Assembly (NCBI RefSeq): GCF_002921135.1
Contig: NZ_PQVJ01000011.1
Coordinates: 62,001-126,000 of the forward strand
Reading direction: 5' to 3'
Source of the DNA: Avibacterium gallinarum
Lineage (GTDB): Bacteria; Pseudomonadota; Gammaproteobacteria; Enterobacterales; Pasteurellaceae
DNA: 64,000 nucleotides
How positions within the stretch are numbered: the first letter of the stretch is position 1; each line of letters opens with the position of its first letter. Below the pieces are notes generated by a model, which saw nothing but the letters and a program-made list of their open reading frames with translations, did not search any database and was not told the origin of the DNA. A program made the translations under genes and the position numbers. Below, piece after piece: positions 55,840 to 64,000 of the stretch.

Positions 55840-57093
55840 ATGTTAAGCTATCTTAAAGAGCATTTTTTTACCCTAATTTTATGGCTAAAAAAACCAAGTA
55901 ATGGATTATGGCTCACGCCAATTTTAGGGGCGTTATTTGCCGTATTTTTGGCACTTTTCTCTGCGTTGATTGAAAACAAAGCATTGCCGATAAATATAAT
56001 GCCAGATATTAGTGAAGCATTGCTCAATGATATTCTCAGCATTATGGCATCGAGTATGCTGGCAGTGAGTACCTTTTCCCTTTCTATTATGGTTTCCGCC
56101 TTTTCGTCTGCTTCTAACGGCGCGACGCCAAGAGCGACGGAATTGGTGATGGGCGACAATACCACTCGCCTTGCCATTTCAAGTTTTATTTCCGCCTTTG
56201 TATATGCGGTGATTGCCAAAATCACGCTCGGAATGGGCTATTACAACGAAGCAGGACGATTTGTGCTGTTTGTTGGTACGATTTGCGTGCTGATTTATTT
56301 AATCACCACCTTAATTACTTGGGTGAGCGCCTTATCGCAGCTCGGGCTATTAAATAATACCTTAGAAAAAATTGAAACGGCTTCACAACAAGCCCTAAAT
56401 AATTATTGGCAACAGCCTAATATGGGGGCGAAATCCCTTGACAAAATCCGCTTTACTTATGCCATCCACGCCCATAAAACAGGCTATTTAAGCCATATCA
56501 ATATGCAAAATTTGCAAGATTTTGCTGACAAAAATGACTGCGAAATTGAAATTGCTATTCAACCGGGAAAATTGGTTTATACGGATATGCCACTGGCTTA
56601 TGTCAATAAATCCATTGAAGAAATGGCGCAGCTGCAAGAAAATTTTATCATCGAAAACAACCGCTCTTATGCACAAGATCCAAAATTTGGTTTGATTGTG
56701 TTAAGCGAAGTGGCGCAACGTGCCTTATCTCAAGCAGTGAACGATCCCGGCACGGCAATTAAAGTGATTAGCGTTTTATTACGCTTACTACTTGATAGCA
56801 AAGCAGAAAAGCAAGCGGTGAAATATGATCGTCTAGCAATGTTAAATCTCAATGAACAAGAACTTGTTTTACAACCGTTCACGCCGATTTGTCGTGATGG
56901 AAGTGCAATGTTAGAAATTCACATCAAAGTACAAAAAGCGCTTGCAGTGCTACGGACACAATCAGACAATCAAGCCATTCGAGAAGCCGCACTAAAACAA
57001 GCCAAAATAGATTTAGATTATGCGCTAAATGGGCTTTCCCTTGAAAGCGAAAAGACGCAGCTCCAAGCTTTGCATCAGGATTTATTTCATTAA
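55840..57093 (+). CDS. DUF2254 predicted membrane protein
   Basis: A protein of 417 residues. Four membrane helices fill the first 160 residues (SNGLWLTPILGALFAVFLAL; LSIMASSMLAVSTFSLSIMV; the segment around ISSFISAFVYAVIA; FVLFVGTICVLIYLITTLIT), followed by a soluble part with SEVAQRALSQAVNDPGTAIKV, a conserved feature of DUF2254. Function unknown. It stands alone with its own ribosome binding site (AGGAAA), convergent with malM. Confidence 0.85.
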   Translation: MLSYLKEHFFTLILWLKKPSNGLWLTPILGALFAVFLALFSALIENKALPINIMPDISEALLNDILSIMASSMLAVSTFSLSIMVSAFSSASNGATPRATELVMGDNTTRLAISSFISAFVYAVIAKITLGMGYYNEAGRFVLFVGTICVLIYLITTLITWVSALSQLGLLNNTLEKIETASQQALNNYWQQPNMGAKSLDKIRFTYAIHAHKTGYLSHINMQNLQDFADKNDCEIEIAIQPGKLVYTDMPLAYVNKSIEEMAQLQENFIIENNRSYAQDPKFGLIVLSEVAQRALSQAVNDPGTAIKVISVLLRLLLDSKAEKQAVKYDRLAMLNLNEQELVLQPFTPICRDGSAMLEIHIKVQKALAVLRTQSDNQAIREAALKQAKIDLDYALNGLSLESEKTQLQALHQDLFH

Positions 57094-57100
57094 CAACATA

Positions 57101-57125
57101 AAAAAACTGCACCTATTGGTGCAGT
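57101..57125 (-). terminator. Terminator of the malK-lamB-malM operon
   Basis: ACTGCACC pairs with GGTGCAGT around TATT. On the minus strand seven T follow. It sits 26 bases past the malM stop; on the plus strand it may also help end the DUF2254 message. Confidence 0.85.
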
Positions 57126-57150
57126 AAATAATGAAAAAGACAGATAAGCA

Positions 57151-58038
57151 TTATTTTGCAGAAACTTTCTGTAAAAATAACTTTCTCGGTGTCGTTAACC
57201 CCAATTTTTCAGCCTCATTAACAAGGTTTAAGGCTCGGTTAATGTCTTTTTGTTTTAATGCCTTGAGGACGGCTTGATTAAAATAAGCTTCTGTTTCTTT
57301 TTCAACTTTTGCATTATTTCCATTTGTTATATTCTGTGATGGTTGTGTTGTCGTTTGATTTGCAATTACAGTGCTTGCCGTCGGCGCTTTTTTCTCCACG
57401 CCTAAAATTTGATTTAAACCGATAAAATTCGTGCCATTTGTAGGTTGGAAATTGATCGTGAGCTTGCCATTTAAACTGTGAGCAACTTGAATATCGGCAA
57501 TCGCAGGTGGTTGTTTACCTGTGGCTTTAGCAAATAATTTTGAAGGATGAGGAACAAGCGTTTGTTTCGCCAAATCCGCTTTTGTGGTGTAAATTAATAA
57601 ATAAAGTGTTCCTTGGTTCACTGGCGTTAAATTTAACATCGCGACTAAGCGATTGGGTTTTAGCCCACGTTCTTCTTGTAATTTGAAATAGCTGGAATCA
57701 TAATGTGCGGCGACATTGAATTGGCTATCCAACACCACCACATTCGGAACAAAAACTTGCTGATTTTGCACCGCACTTTCAATTTCGATTTCTATCGTTC
57801 CTTGGTTAGCAGGTAAGCGGTATGCAACAATAGGGCTTTCGACACCAGCAAAAGGAAGCGTAACCGCTTGTTTTTGTACGGCATTAAGTTCTATCTTTAC
57901 TTGCTGCGGTAAGGCAACATCTTGCCAATGTAATTGTGTTAAACTTTTCGATGGCAAAGAAAATTCTTCTGCCAAAATGGGATGCGTTGTTAAAAGGGTT
58001 GCAGCAAAAAGTGCAGTCAAAAAAATTCTCTTTTTCAT
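57151..58038 (-). CDS. malM: MalM, maltose operon periplasmic protein
   Basis: A protein of 295 residues starting MKKRIFLTALFAATLLTTHP, a signal peptide cleaved after LAEE-like residues. It has VALPQQVKIELN, NVVVLDSQFN and GLTTPRKLFLQK. It resembles MalM proteins, the periplasmic product of the last gene of the malK operon, whose role in maltodextrin use is undefined. The frame extends 30 codons further, but GAGG precedes the ATG at 58038. Divergence is higher than for the other mal genes; the call leans on position after lamB. Confidence 0.82.
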   Translation of the reverse strand: MKKRIFLTALFAATLLTTHPILAEEFSLPSKSLTQLHWQDVALPQQVKIELNAVQKQAVTLPFAGVESPIVAYRLPANQGTIEIEIESAVQNQQVFVPNVVVLDSQFNVAAHYDSSYFKLQEERGLKPNRLVAMLNLTPVNQGTLYLLIYTTKADLAKQTLVPHPSKLFAKATGKQPPAIADIQVAHSLNGKLTINFQPTNGTNFIGLNQILGVEKKAPTASTVIANQTTTQPSQNITNGNNAKVEKETEAYFNQAVLKALKQKDINRALNLVNEAEKLGLTTPRKLFLQKVSAK

Positions 58039-58076
58039 TGTTACCTCGTTTGGAAAAGCCTGTGTATTGTTGGAAC

Positions 58077-58123
58077 TAGGCAAGCAAAAGTGCGGTGATT
58101 TTTTCGCAATTTTTGCTTGCCTA
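58077..58123 (-). other. Stable hairpin in the lamB-malM gap
   Basis: A perfect 13-base-pair stem (TAGGCAAGCAAAA with its complement) with an uptake signal in its 21-base loop lies between the lamB stop and the malM start. No T-run follows on the minus strand. It may protect the 3' end of lamB mRNA from decay and lower malM expression, comparable to the repeats in enteric mal operons. Confidence 0.55.
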
Positions 58124-58231
58124 TGCAAGGCGCTAAACCGCTTTCATTTTCATAAAATCTGATGTCACCTATTATTACAGCTTCGTAAGCAACTGGTTGT
58201 ATAAGAATGAAATTAATTTAGCTATTTGACA

Positions 58232-59563
<1,332 letters not shown>

Positions 59564-59654
59564 TTAATAAGTGGGATAGCTTCAGTTTGCTGTATCGCTT
59601 TATACTGCTAGCTGCTTCGTCTTACTATGAGATTAAACGGTGATAAAAGCGTTT

Positions 59655-60773
59655 CTACACACCTTTTTCTTTAAAAAGCCTTGGGCAGGCTATGCCATTT
59701 TCTTTGAATAAATGACAACGTTCTGGCACGATCCCAATATCAAACTCCGCACCTTCATCCACCAGTACCACATCATTTTGGCGATAGACTAATGTAGGCT
59801 GTTTGATTTCAGGGATTTCTAGGTGGATTTGCGTTTCATTACCCAATAACTCGACCACTTGAACTTTGCCTCGCAAAGTCACTTCGGCGTTTTCGGAAGG
59901 AACAAGATGCTCTGGCCGAATACCAAGGGAAAGGTTATCTCCCACTTTCACGCCATCACCGCGAACAGGAATCCAAAAGTTATGATGATTGGCATCAGGT
60001 AATTCGACTCTGACCCGCTCATTTTCAACACCAGTTACTTTAACAGGCAAAAAGTTCATTTTCGGTGAGCCAATAAAGCCAGCAACAAAGCGGTTGGCCG
60101 GATAATGATAAAGTTCAAGCGGTTTACCCACTTGTGCTATTCCGCCTGCTTTTAGTACCACGATTTTATCCGCAAGCGTCATCGCTTCCACTTGATCGTG
60201 AGTAACGTAAATCATTGTACGATTTAGTTTTTTGTGTAATTTGGAAATCTCTACCCGCATCTGCACCCGCAATGCAGCATCAAGATTGGAAAGAGGTTCA
60301 TCTAGTAAAAAGACTTCAGGCTGAGAAACTAGGGTTCGACCGATTGCTACACGTTGTCGCTGCCCACCCGACAAGGCTTTCGGTTTGCGATCAAGTAAGT
60401 GAGCAAGTTGTAATACTTCTGCCACTTGATTCACCCGCGATTCACGTTCAGCTTTGCTCACGCCAGCCAGTTTCAAACCAAAAGACATATTTTCTGCCAC
60501 ATTCAAATGAGGATAGAGGGCGTAAGATTGAAACACCATTCCTATACCTCTTTTGGCTGGAGGTACATCATTCATCCTTTTCTCTCCGATGAATAAGTCC
60601 CCAGTGCTAATATCTTCAAGTCCTGCGATCATTCTGAGTAATGTGGATTTTCCGCAACCAGAAGGTCCAACAAAAACAACAAATTCACCCTCATTAATTT
60701 CTAAATTAATGTCTGTTGAAATTTGTACATTTCCGTAGGATTTACCCACGTTGCGTAAGGATACCTTTGCCAT
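59655..60773 (-). CDS. malK: MalK, maltose ABC transporter ATPase
   Basis: An ATPase of 372 residues: Walker [10 protein letters not shown] (36-44), Q-loop [15 protein letters not shown], signature [15 protein letters not shown], Walker [15 protein letters not shown]-loop IYVTHDQ, and a C-terminal OB-type regulatory domain ([30 protein letters not shown]) that in E. coli binds MalT and enzyme IIA-Glc. It drives MalFG. GAGG precedes the ATG at 60773. Divergent from malE across a control region of 354 bases. Confidence 0.96.
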   Translation of the reverse strand: MAKVSLRNVGKSYGNVQISTDINLEINEGEFVVFVGPSGCGKSTLLRMIAGLEDISTGDLFIGEKRMNDVPPAKRGIGMVFQSYALYPHLNVAENMSFGLKLAGVSKAERESRVNQVAEVLQLAHLLDRKPKALSGGQRQRVAIGRTLVSQPEVFLLDEPLSNLDAALRVQMRVEISKLHKKLNRTMIYVTHDQVEAMTLADKIVVLKAGGIAQVGKPLELYHYPANRFVAGFIGSPKMNFLPVKVTGVENERVRVELPDANHHNFWIPVRGDGVKVGDNLSLGIRPEHLVPSENAEVTLRGKVQVVELLGNETQIHLEIPEIKQPTLVYRQNDVVLVDEGAEFDIGIVPERCHLFKENGIACPRLFKEKGV

Positions 60774-60943
60774 ATTTAACCTCATTTTGCGTTTATATCT
60801 GAATGCTAGGATAATTCAGTGTGCCTTATCTTCACTGATCTTTTCCTTAAAAAGATCCTCCCTTAGGTATTTTTTTAAGGATTAGATAAAAAAATCGTCT
60901 AAAATGATTTTACTTACCAAAGACGCACTATTTATCGTTATTT

Positions 60944-60959
60944 TGTGATACCGATCACA
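60944..60959 (+). promoter_or_regulatory. CRP site 1, mal control region
   Basis: TGTGATACCGATCACA, exact match to TGTGA-N6-TCACA. About 170 bases from the malK start and 170 from the malE start. Confidence 0.88.
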
Positions 60960-60976
60960 TTTTTCTTTTTCATTTT

Positions 60977-60992
60977 TGTGAGCCATATCACA
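60977..60992 (+). promoter_or_regulatory. CRP site 2, mal control region
   Basis: TGTGAGCCATATCACA, exact match to TGTGA-N6-TCACA, centred 33 bases from site 1, about three helical turns, so both lie on one face of the DNA. Confidence 0.88.
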
Positions 60993-61127
60993 TAAATAAA
61001 AGAAATTACTATAACACGCTTATTTTTATTCAGGGGAGGAGAACGGAGGAGGATAAAAAATTACAAAATTAACGCATAATGAAACCAACAATCCTTTATT
61101 AACTCACAATTTATCAGGAGTAATATT

Positions 61128-62318
61128 ATGAAAAAAACCTTATTGACCTTTACCCTAAGCACGCTAGCAAGTCTTGTTTTTTCTGGCTCAGTAATGGCAA
61201 AAATGACTGAAGGAAAACTTGTTATTTGGATTAACGGCGATAAAGGCTATAACGGCTTAGCGGAAGTCGGAAAAAAATTTGAAGCCGACACGGGCATTCC
61301 AGTGCTTGTAGAGCACCCTGATAAGCTAGAAGAAAAATTCCCACAAGTTGCCGCAACAGGTGATGGGCCTGACATTATTTTTTGGGCACACGATCGTTTC
61401 GGTGGATATGCACAAGCAGGTTTGTTAGCCGAATTACACCCTAGTGCTGATTTTAAAGAAAAATTTGCTGATTTTGTGTGGGACGCACAAACCTATAATG
61501 GCAAAGTGATCTCTTACCCTGTGGCGATTGAATCCCTTTCGTTAATTTATAACAAAGATCTCATCAAATCCCCTCCTAAAACTTGGGAAGAAGTTATTGA
61601 AGTGGATAAAAATTTAAAAGCCCAAGGAAAAAATGCCATTATGTGGAATCTTGCTGAACCTTATTTCACTTGGCCTGTGGTGGCGGCTAATGGCGGCTAT
61701 GCATTCAAATTTACCAATGGACGCTACAATCCTACAGATATTGGTGTAAATAATGAAGGCTCACAACAAGGCTTACAATTTGTAGTTAATTTAGTCAAAG
61801 ATAAAGTGATCAATCCTGATATGGATTATTCCGTTGCGGAGGCCAGTTTCAACAAAGGAGAAACCGCATTAACCATCAATGGACCTTGGTCGTGGGGTAA
61901 TATTGAAAAAAGCGGTATTAATTATGGCGTAGCTGTGCTCCCAACTTTAAATGGCAACCCTTCTAAGCCTTTTGTTGGTGTATTAAGTGCTGCAATTAAT
62001 GCAGCAAGCCCAAATCAGGATCTTGCCGTTGAGTTCTTAGAAAATTATCTTTTAACCGATGAAGGCTTAGAGGCAGTGAATAAAGACAAACCATTAGGCG
62101 CTGTTGCATTGAAATCTTATCAAGCGAAACTTGCTGTTGATCCTCGCATTGAAGCGACAATGACGAATGCAAAAAATGGCGAAATTATGCCAAATATTCC
62201 GCAAATGTCCGCGTTTTGGTATGCCGAGCGCAGTGCAATTATCAATGCGGTAAATGGTCGTCAAACGGTGAAACAAGCTCTTGATGAAGCTCAGGAAAGA
62301 ATTTTAAAACAACAATAA
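61128..62318 (+). CDS. malE: MalE, maltose/maltodextrin-binding protein
   Basis: A protein of 396 residues with a signal peptide ([22 protein letters not shown]). The mature N terminus [64 protein letters not shown] and [13 protein letters not shown] are the family landmarks, including the aromatic residues W and Y that stack on the sugar. It hands maltodextrins to MalFGK2. AGGAG precedes the ATG. A hairpin with a short T-run follows the stop, so more MalE than MalF is expected. Confidence 0.97.
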   Translation: MKKTLLTFTLSTLASLVFSGSVMAKMTEGKLVIWINGDKGYNGLAEVGKKFEADTGIPVLVEHPDKLEEKFPQVAATGDGPDIIFWAHDRFGGYAQAGLLAELHPSADFKEKFADFVWDAQTYNGKVISYPVAIESLSLIYNKDLIKSPPKTWEEVIEVDKNLKAQGKNAIMWNLAEPYFTWPVVAANGGYAFKFTNGRYNPTDIGVNNEGSQQGLQFVVNLVKDKVINPDMDYSVAEASFNKGETALTINGPWSWGNIEKSGINYGVAVLPTLNGNPSKPFVGVLSAAINAASPNQDLAVEFLENYLLTDEGLEAVNKDKPLGAVALKSYQAKLAVDPRIEATMTNAKNGEIMPNIPQMSAFWYAERSAIINAVNGRQTVKQALDEAQERILKQQ

Positions 62319-62325
62319 TTTTCTT

Positions 62326-62346
62326 AGGGGAGAATACTCCCCTTTT
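62326..62346 (+). terminator. Partial terminator between malE and malF
   Basis: AGGGGAG pairs with CTCCCCT around AATA, followed by TTT. The short T-run suggests partial termination, which would keep MalE abundant relative to the membrane subunits, as in enteric bacteria. Confidence 0.7.
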
Positions 62347-62414
62347 ACCTAAGCGCTAAATCTAAGCGTTAATAAAAGTGCGGTGCTTTTTTTCACAGTT
62401 TTTTGAGGTGTAGT

Positions 62415-63956
62415 ATGCGATCATCATTTTTAAGCCCCAACCTAACTCAGCGACATTTTGTCAGATACCTTTTAATTATTACTATTTTACTGCTAGATTT
62501 TTATGCGGTAATGTTGATGTATTCCCAAGGTGAGTATCTTTTTGCGATTTTAACCCTCGTAATCCTTACCTCTGGCATGTATATTTTTAGCAGCCCTAAA
62601 GCCTATGCGTGGCGTTATGTTTACCCTGGTCTGACGGGAATGATCATCTTTATTTTATTCCCACTAGTCGCCACTATCGCCATCGCATTCACTAATTACA
62701 GCAGCACAAACCAACTTTCATTTGAGCGTGCGTTAAACGTTTTAACCGCTCAGAAATATTTATCTGGCGAAAAATATGATTTCAAGCTCTACCCACAAAC
62801 TGAAGGAAAATATCAAATTGGCTTATCTCATAATGGCGAATATTTTCTTTCCGCCCCTGTATCTTTAGTACCCGCACAAGTTCATTTAGCCCAGCAAGAT
62901 TTGCCTGACATTAATGCTGCTCCGCTGAAAACCATCACGCAAAATCGCCAAGCCTTGCAAGGGATGACCCTAATTTTGCCGAATGGTTCAGCATTAACAA
63001 TGAGCTCATTACGTCAATTTTCGGCTCAAAGCTCACGCTATCGTTATGATGAAACCACACATCAGCTCATTAATAACGAAAACGGAAAAATCTATTTAGC
63101 CAATTTTGATACGGGCTTTTTTCAACAAATTGACTCTCAAGGCAACTGGCTTAAGGAAACGTTAGAACCGGGCTTCACTGTTTCTATCGGATTCGCAAAT
63201 TTCATTAAAATTTTCACCGATGAAGGAATTCAAAAACCTTTTATCCAAATCTTTATTTGGACGATTGTGTTTTCAGTGCTAACAGTTATTTTCACCGTAA
63301 TTTTAGGAATGATTTTTGCTAGTCTTGTACAATGGGAAGCCTTAAAAGGCAAAGCACTTTATCGTCTTTTCCTCATTTTACCCTACGCTGTTCCAGCATT
63401 TATTTCTATCTTAATTTTCAAAGGGTTATTTAATCAAAGTTTCGGTGAAATCAATATGATCTTGAACCAGCTTTTCGGCATTCGCCCTGAATGGTTTAAT
63501 GATCCCTTCTTAGCGAAAGTAATGATTTTAATCGTAAATACTTGGCTAGGTTATCCTTATATGATGATCTTGTGTATGGGTCTCTTAAAAGCGATTCCAA
63601 ACGATTTATATGAAGCCTCGGCAATGGACGGCGCTTCAACTTGGCAAAATTTTAGTAAAATTACCGTGCCGCTATTGTTAAAACCGCTTACCCCATTAAT
63701 GATCGCCTCGTTCGCCTTTAACTTTAATAATTTCGTGCTAATTCAATTATTAACCAATGGGCGACCAGATATGATCGGCACAACAACGCCAGCAGGGCAT
63801 ACAGATCTTTTAGTGAGCTACACTTACCGAATTGCATTTGAAGGCGGCGGTAGCCAAGATTTCGGGCTCGCTGCTGCCATTGCAACCCTCATTTTCTTAT
63901 TAGTCGCAGGGCTTGCTTTATTAAATATCAAAGCCACAAAAATGAAATTTGACTAG
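62415..63956 (+). CDS. malF: MalF, maltose transporter permease
   Basis: A permease of 513 residues. N-terminal helices, the large periplasmic P2 loop (about residues 95-255, including LNVLTAQKYLSGEKYDFKLY and EPGFTVSIGFANF), then the ABC membrane domain with the EAA loop DLYEASAMDGASTWQNFSKITVPLL. C terminus GLALLNIKATKMKFD. The ATG at 62415 has GAGG six bases upstream; an in-frame TTG four codons earlier overlaps that site and is rejected. An uptake signal lies just before it. Confidence 0.96.
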   Translation: MRSSFLSPNLTQRHFVRYLLIITILLLDFYAVMLMYSQGEYLFAILTLVILTSGMYIFSSPKAYAWRYVYPGLTGMIIFILFPLVATIAIAFTNYSSTNQLSFERALNVLTAQKYLSGEKYDFKLYPQTEGKYQIGLSHNGEYFLSAPVSLVPAQVHLAQQDLPDINAAPLKTITQNRQALQGMTLILPNGSALTMSSLRQFSAQSSRYRYDETTHQLINNENGKIYLANFDTGFFQQIDSQGNWLKETLEPGFTVSIGFANFIKIFTDEGIQKPFIQIFIWTIVFSVLTVIFTVILGMIFASLVQWEALKGKALYRLFLILPYAVPAFISILIFKGLFNQSFGEINMILNQLFGIRPEWFNDPFLAKVMILIVNTWLGYPYMMILCMGLLKAIPNDLYEASAMDGASTWQNFSKITVPLLLKPLTPLMIASFAFNFNNFVLIQLLTNGRPDMIGTTTPAGHTDLLVSYTYRIAFEGGGSQDFGLAAAIATLIFLLVAGLALLNIKATKMKFD

Positions 63957-63964
63957 GAGGAATT

Positions 63965-64000
63965 ATGGCTATTGTTCAAGCAAAATCCTTACGCTATCGC
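63965..64000 (+). CDS. malG: MalG, maltose transporter permease, first 12 codons
   Basis: Cut by the right edge. The ATG follows AGGAGG that overlaps the malF stop; the visible residues MAIVQAKSLRYR match the known MalG start pattern (MAxVQxKS). Partner of MalF in the maltose channel. Confidence 0.88.
   Translation, partial: MAIVQAKSLRYR

Larger units (their letters stand above)
60774..61127. promoter_or_regulatory. Divergent malK / malE control region
   Basis: 354 bases without a gene, holding the regulatory sites of both mal operons. Two perfect CRP cores lie near the middle, with MalT-box-like GGGGAGGAGA (61033-61042) and ACGGAGGAGG (61043-61052) in tandem toward malE and AAGGGAGGAT on the minus strand (about 60854-60863) toward malK. 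The layout recalls the E. coli malEp-malKp region, where MalT and CRP act together. Individual MalT sites are weakly defined, and no malT gene lies in the window. Confidence 0.7.

Overview
The window is chromosomal DNA from a member of the Pasteurellaceae that uses the Haemophilus-influenzae-type DNA uptake signal. The core AAGTGCGGT (or ACCGCACTT) occurs many times, singly between genes, inside reading frames, and as inverted pairs that act as terminators. Several gene blocks also match the H. influenzae order as I know it: purH-purD-glyA, tsaE-amiB-mutL-miaA and sapABCDF. I cannot name the species from sequence alone.

Layout. 1-1785: ycjX and the start of ycjF. 1842-7264: sapABCDF, a peptide ABC importer linked to antimicrobial-peptide resistance. 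7399-11709: purH-purD-glyA behind a promoter that contains a PurR operator. 11941-16729: a doxX-like gene with an in-frame stop, a uracil-DNA-glycosylase-like protein, a LtaS/Lpt6-like phosphotransferase, a GT25 glycosyltransferase and a frameshifted O-antigen ligase/polymerase. 16962-25778: an AT-rich polysaccharide locus. It holds a UDP-GlcNAc 4,6-dehydratase, an aminotransferase, a small initiating sugar-phosphate transferase, a GT2, Wzx (frameshifted), Wzy and a Stealth phosphotransferase (frameshifted). The locus ends in relic DNA with an ISAs1 transposase fragment. 26586-29579: pntAB. 29866-36663: accessory genes, namely sfsA, a probable Fur-controlled small RNA, a GlxA-type regulator divergent from an exported metallo-beta-lactamase-fold protein, gene remnants, an alpha/beta hydrolase, a frameshifted GNAT and a Tat-exported sulfatase with a CRP site. 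37010-41427: tyrS, scrK-scrB and hicAB. 41522-48080: tsaE-amiB-mutL-miaA-hfq-hflX. 48102-49046: short-form tyrR. 49238-55746: a Fur-box-preceded fhuCDB importer, a DUF4198 protein and a TonB-dependent siderophore receptor. 55840-57093: a DUF2254 membrane protein. 57151-64000: the divergent maltose regulon malK-lamB-malM and malE-malF-malG with two perfect CRP sites and MalT-box-like motifs.

The most interesting signals are four. First, a Fur-box promoter feeding a terminator with no gene between (30590-30718), a candidate iron-responsive small RNA. Second, an initiating module resembling the one that makes 4-amino-4,6-dideoxy-HexNAc, combined with a Stealth transferase, which could build a polysaccharide carrying both charges. 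Third, three separate one-base losses at homopolymers in surface-polysaccharide genes, meaning phase-off alleles, decay or sequencing error. Fourth, a very strong uptake-sequence hairpin inside the 5' coding part of hflX, just after hfq. No tRNA, rRNA, CRISPR array or intact mobile element was seen.
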